Shown here: in pieces, positions 61,827 through 64,000 of the stretch
Numbering within the stretch: the stretch's first letter is position 1
Layout: the number at the start of each line of letters is the position of its first letter
NCBI RefSeq assembly: GCF_002005445.1
Contig: NZ_CP014692.1
Span: forward strand, 2,604,001 to 2,668,000
Length of the DNA stretch: 64,000 nt
Source of the DNA: Acetobacter aceti
Lineage (GTDB): Bacteria > Pseudomonadota > Alphaproteobacteria > Acetobacterales > Acetobacteraceae
Reading direction: 5' to 3'
The notes under the pieces: model-generated
The model's database searches: none
Told to the model about the DNA's origin: nothing
Seen by the model: only the letters and a program-made list of their open reading frames with translations
Position numbers and translations under genes: made by a program

Positions 61827-62573
61827 ATGCGACAGGTCACCGGGAAGTCTGATGCAAGGAACAAAGCCGGGTTGTGGGGGCAGTGTCTCGCAGTGGGACT
61901 GCTGGCGGCCCTGATCCAGGGGACAGCCCATGCAGCGGAGGGAGATCACCCGCCTCTCACCCCGCTGAAAGACGCCGTCATCACCTACAGCGTGCAGCCG
62001 GATGGTGCGCCTCAGCCGCAGCAGGTCAAGGTGTGGTTCACCGCCGAGGGGGCGAGAATGCGCATCGACGCTCCTGACGGCTCGGCATCCACCATTCTCA
62101 ATCGTACCGCCCAGACGGTGACGATCCTGCTACACAAACAGCGTGTCTTCACCCAGCTCGAGCAGCGCGGCAGCGTGCGAAATCCGTTCCTGCTGGATGT
62201 GTCCATGCAGTTCACGCGGCATGGCACCCGCACAATTGCCGGGATTCCCTGCACGGAATGGAGCATTGCCTCCGGACATGGTGACGCGACCGCCTGCGTG
62301 ACGACTGATGGCCTGATACTGGCCGAAAACGGTGTGGATGCCGATGGCGCCAAAGGGCATCTGTCCGCAGAATCCGTTTCCTATGAAACCATTCCGGCTT
62401 CCGACTTTGCTCCCCCGTCCGACTATCAGGAGGTCCATCATCATCGTGTCGCGGGCCAGAATGGCGCAGCCACCCTTTCTACCGGCCCGGTAACGGGATC
62501 TTCCCCAGCCGGCGACGCTGTCGCGACCCCGGCTCCGGCCTCATCCAGCGAGCCGGATTCCGGACATCCCTGA
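61827..62573 (+). CDS. exported protein of unknown function (DUF4412-like)
   Basis: A 248-residue protein with a Sec signal (basic n-region, GLWGQCLAVGLLAALIQGTA, cleavage after AHA) and a beta-rich mature part: ITYSVQPDGAPQPQQVKVWF, MRIDAPDGSASTILNR, GIPCTEWSIASGHGDATACV with two Cys that may form a disulfide, then a Pro/Ser/Thr-rich C-terminal tail. This recalls the DUF4412 group of periplasmic proteins with a lipoprotein-carrier-like fold. ATG at 61827 is chosen (GAGGA upstream); 61809 is an alternative. The next gene, ten bases on, codes for a related lipoprotein. Confidence 0.65.
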   Translation: MRQVTGKSDARNKAGLWGQCLAVGLLAALIQGTAHAAEGDHPPLTPLKDAVITYSVQPDGAPQPQQVKVWFTAEGARMRIDAPDGSASTILNRTAQTVTILLHKQRVFTQLEQRGSVRNPFLLDVSMQFTRHGTRTIAGIPCTEWSIASGHGDATACVTTDGLILAENGVDADGAKGHLSAESVSYETIPASDFAPPSDYQEVHHHRVAGQNGAATLSTGPVTGSSPAGDAVATPAPASSSEPDSGHP

Positions 62574-62583
62574 GACAGCAGCC

Positions 62584-63189
62584 ATGAAAAAACGGACATT
62601 TCGGCGTGCTTCGCTCCTGTTGCTGGCGCTCCCTCTGACCACGCTGTTTTCCGCCTGTGAAATCCGTGTAGAGGATGCAGTCGCAGCCACCAGCGGACCT
62701 TATGTCACGCCCTCCGTGGATGTGGCCGTGCATTACGAAATGATATCGCCACAAAGTCCGGCACCCGTGCATCAGGACATGCACTGGCAGGTCGCGTCCC
62801 TGCGGCAGCGGATCGATCCTGAAAACGCCACTGTCTATATGGTGACATCCTGGCGTGACCACACCCTGAACGTCGTGGATACGCTCGGACACCGGCGGAG
62901 CGTCATGCCTGCTCCCGGAGCAGTGCTCACGCCACCGGGTCAGATCGCACCCGGATCATTCAAAAAACTTGGAACAGACATGGTCAGTGGCCAGTTCTGC
63001 ACGATCTGGCGCACGACCGATCAGGACGGGCATGAAAGCGACGCCTGTTACACTGAGGATGGCATTCTTCTTCAGGTGAAGCAGCAGGGGCGCATTCTGG
63101 TCAGGGCGCTCTCCGTTGAACGGGTTCCTCAACCGGATACTCTTTTCGCCATTCCGGAGACTTATTCGGTGGTCGCTCCAGCCCGCTGA
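62584..63189 (+). CDS. lipoprotein related to the preceding exported protein
   Basis: A 201-residue protein with a lipobox (LLLALPLTTLFSAC, Cys at about residue 25), so lipid-anchored, with Glu at +2, which usually allows outer-membrane sorting. The mature part shares a scheme with the previous gene: VAVHYEMISPQSPAPVHQDM, WQVASLRQRIDPENATVYMV, and a late GQFCTIWRTTDQDGHESDAC with a matching Cys pair. The two genes are ten bases apart and look like diverged duplicates. Function unknown. The end overlaps the convergent acetyltransferase by 28 bases. Confidence 0.68.
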   Translation: MKKRTFRRASLLLLALPLTTLFSACEIRVEDAVAATSGPYVTPSVDVAVHYEMISPQSPAPVHQDMHWQVASLRQRIDPENATVYMVTSWRDHTLNVVDTLGHRRSVMPAPGAVLTPPGQIAPGSFKKLGTDMVSGQFCTIWRTTDQDGHESDACYTEDGILLQVKQQGRILVRALSVERVPQPDTLFAIPETYSVVAPAR

Positions 63190-63761
63190 ATGGAAGGAAA
63201 CGGTGACGGCACGCGCTCAGCCGCTCGTCCCTTTCTGTGCTCAGGCTTCCCTTTCGGCAGGTCGCGTATTCTGCGGGCTGGTGAACCGACATACAGGCCA
63301 TCCGGGTCCGTGCTTGTCGATACCAGCGTCCCCGCCCCGATCACACAGCCCTGCCGGATTGTGACGCCCGGCAGGATGGTGACATTCACCCCGATCCAGC
63401 AACCGTCTTCAATGACCACATCGCCGAGTAAAGCCTCCATAGTGCAGCGCTGCTTGCTCGGGCCGATTTGATGGGTGGCGGTCACAACCGAGAAAAACTG
63501 TCCGATGCGCACATTCTCGCCGATGATCAGTCTTGCCGCCCCATCAAAAAAGAACCCGACGTTGATGAAGCTTTCCTTGCCCATGACAAGACTGGAAGAG
63601 CGCAGACGGCAACCCGACCAGATGCAGGCTGAAGGGTCAAGATTTGCGCCAAGCACATTCAGCAAACGAGTCCGCACAAAGGCAGGAATCAGTTCACTGC
63701 CAACAGTTGCAAGGCAGACCCTGCGAGCATAACGTGTAAGGATATTATCAAAAAAGGCCAT
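63162..63761 (-). CDS. hexapeptide-repeat acetyltransferase
   Basis: A 199-residue left-handed beta-helix acyltransferase. Hexapeptide turns are evident in LIIGENVRIGQFFSVVTATH and VVIEDGCWIGVNVTILPGVT, then IRQGCVIGAGTLVSTSTDPD, with YVGSPARRIRDLPKG at the end, as in maltose/galactoside O-acetyltransferases and exopolysaccharide acetyltransferases. Acetyl-CoA is the likely donor; the acceptor is unknown. ATG at 63761 with GAGGGG four bases upstream is chosen; a TTG at 63791 would extend it. The C-terminal basic tail overlaps the lipoprotein gene end. Confidence 0.83.
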   Translation of the reverse strand: MAFFDNILTRYARRVCLATVGSELIPAFVRTRLLNVLGANLDPSACIWSGCRLRSSSLVMGKESFINVGFFFDGAARLIIGENVRIGQFFSVVTATHQIGPSKQRCTMEALLGDVVIEDGCWIGVNVTILPGVTIRQGCVIGAGTLVSTSTDPDGLYVGSPARRIRDLPKGKPEHRKGRAAERVPSPFPSIQRAGATTE

Positions 63762-63791
63762 TGGCCCCTCACTGTTTAATATCACCGACAA

Positions 63792-64000
63792 AACAGGTAA
63801 TCACCCGCCATTCTATTCCCTGAAACGAATTACACAAAAAAACAACAAAAAACAATTTCATAATTCATGACTTATTTTAAAAAATAATACTGTTTATAAT
63901 TTTAGACTGAGTTACTTCTGTTTTTCGTTTCATTTTACCGTTTATTACACACCATCAAATATATCCACTCAATCAATTTTAAAAATATCGATTTCCTTCT
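63792..64000. other. AT-rich right edge of the window
   Basis: About 80 percent A+T with poly-A and poly-T tracts, no open frame of note. It probably holds the acetyltransferase promoter and the leader of a gene beyond the edge. The composition is far from the rest of the window. Confidence 0.5.

Noticed and set aside
1..64000. CRISPR arrays, rRNA genes, complete insertion sequences
   Set aside because: No regularly spaced direct repeats with unique spacers, no rRNA-like sequence and no transposase gene were seen.

Overview
The window is a piece of an alphaproteobacterial chromosome, almost certainly from an acetic acid bacterium (Acetobacteraceae; Acetobacter, Gluconobacter or a close relative). 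The evidence is a transaldolase/glucose-6-phosphate isomerase fusion inside a large pentose-phosphate cluster, a full hopanoid gene set (hpnA-G plus an hpnL-type gene), moderately high GC content, and a cytochrome oxidase locus reduced to heme O synthase plus a degenerate subunit I. Genus cannot be fixed from the sequence alone.

Layout. 1-11.2 kb (minus strand): purD, tkt, tal-pgi, gnd, a HAD phosphatase, pgl, rpiA and gntK, so nearly the whole pentose-phosphate pathway except zwf. 11.2-16.7 kb: xseA with a coupled small membrane protein, an FAH-family hydrolase and a large double-GT2 glycosyltransferase. 16.9-27.2 kb: hopanoid synthesis, with hpnA-hpnB and hpnC-D-E-shc-hpnG on the minus strand, separated by an opposite-strand Nudix gene, and an hpnL-type gene diverging from hpnA. 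27.2-30.3 kb: prephenate/arogenate dehydrogenase, a GT87-like membrane protein and a 2OG-Fe(II) oxygenase.

30.58-39.79 kb is a compact integrated element bounded by a 24-bp direct repeat that is the 3' end of tRNA-Tyr. It carries an integrase with repeated arm-type sites, a minus-strand accessory operon (ribbon-helix-helix protein with a duplicated operator, conserved hypothetical, small possibly frameshifted ORF, nucleotidyltransferase-fold protein, 64-aa partner), a P4-type primase/helicase that has lost its Walker A half, an AlpA-like regulator, terminase small subunit, a large terminase split into ATPase and nuclease genes around a 106-aa gene, and a RuvC-like nuclease. No capsid, portal or tail genes are seen, so it is either a satellite-like element or a decayed prophage.

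39.8-48.7 kb: tRNA-Tyr, rlmB, a CoxF-like 46-aa protein, ctaB, a cytochrome oxidase subunit I relative that keeps the low-spin heme ligands but lacks every CuB and heme a3 ligand, a PE N-methyltransferase-like protein, gshB, greB and motAB. 48.8-54.1 kb: an Lrp/GT2-GtrA/GT39 operon, trxB and a LysR regulator. 54.2-57.4 kb: a small membrane protein, mntR and a TonB-dependent receptor with a perfect MntR-box-like palindrome in its leader. 57.8-64 kb: a PAS-GGDEF-EAL protein, a 2-hydroxyacid dehydrogenase, aat, two tandem exported proteins (one a lipoprotein) and a hexapeptide acetyltransferase, then a very AT-rich end.

Many start sites were moved inward from the longest open frame on the basis of ribosome-binding sites, four-base stop/start overlaps and family N-termini. 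No homology search was possible; names rest on motifs and remembered family sequences.
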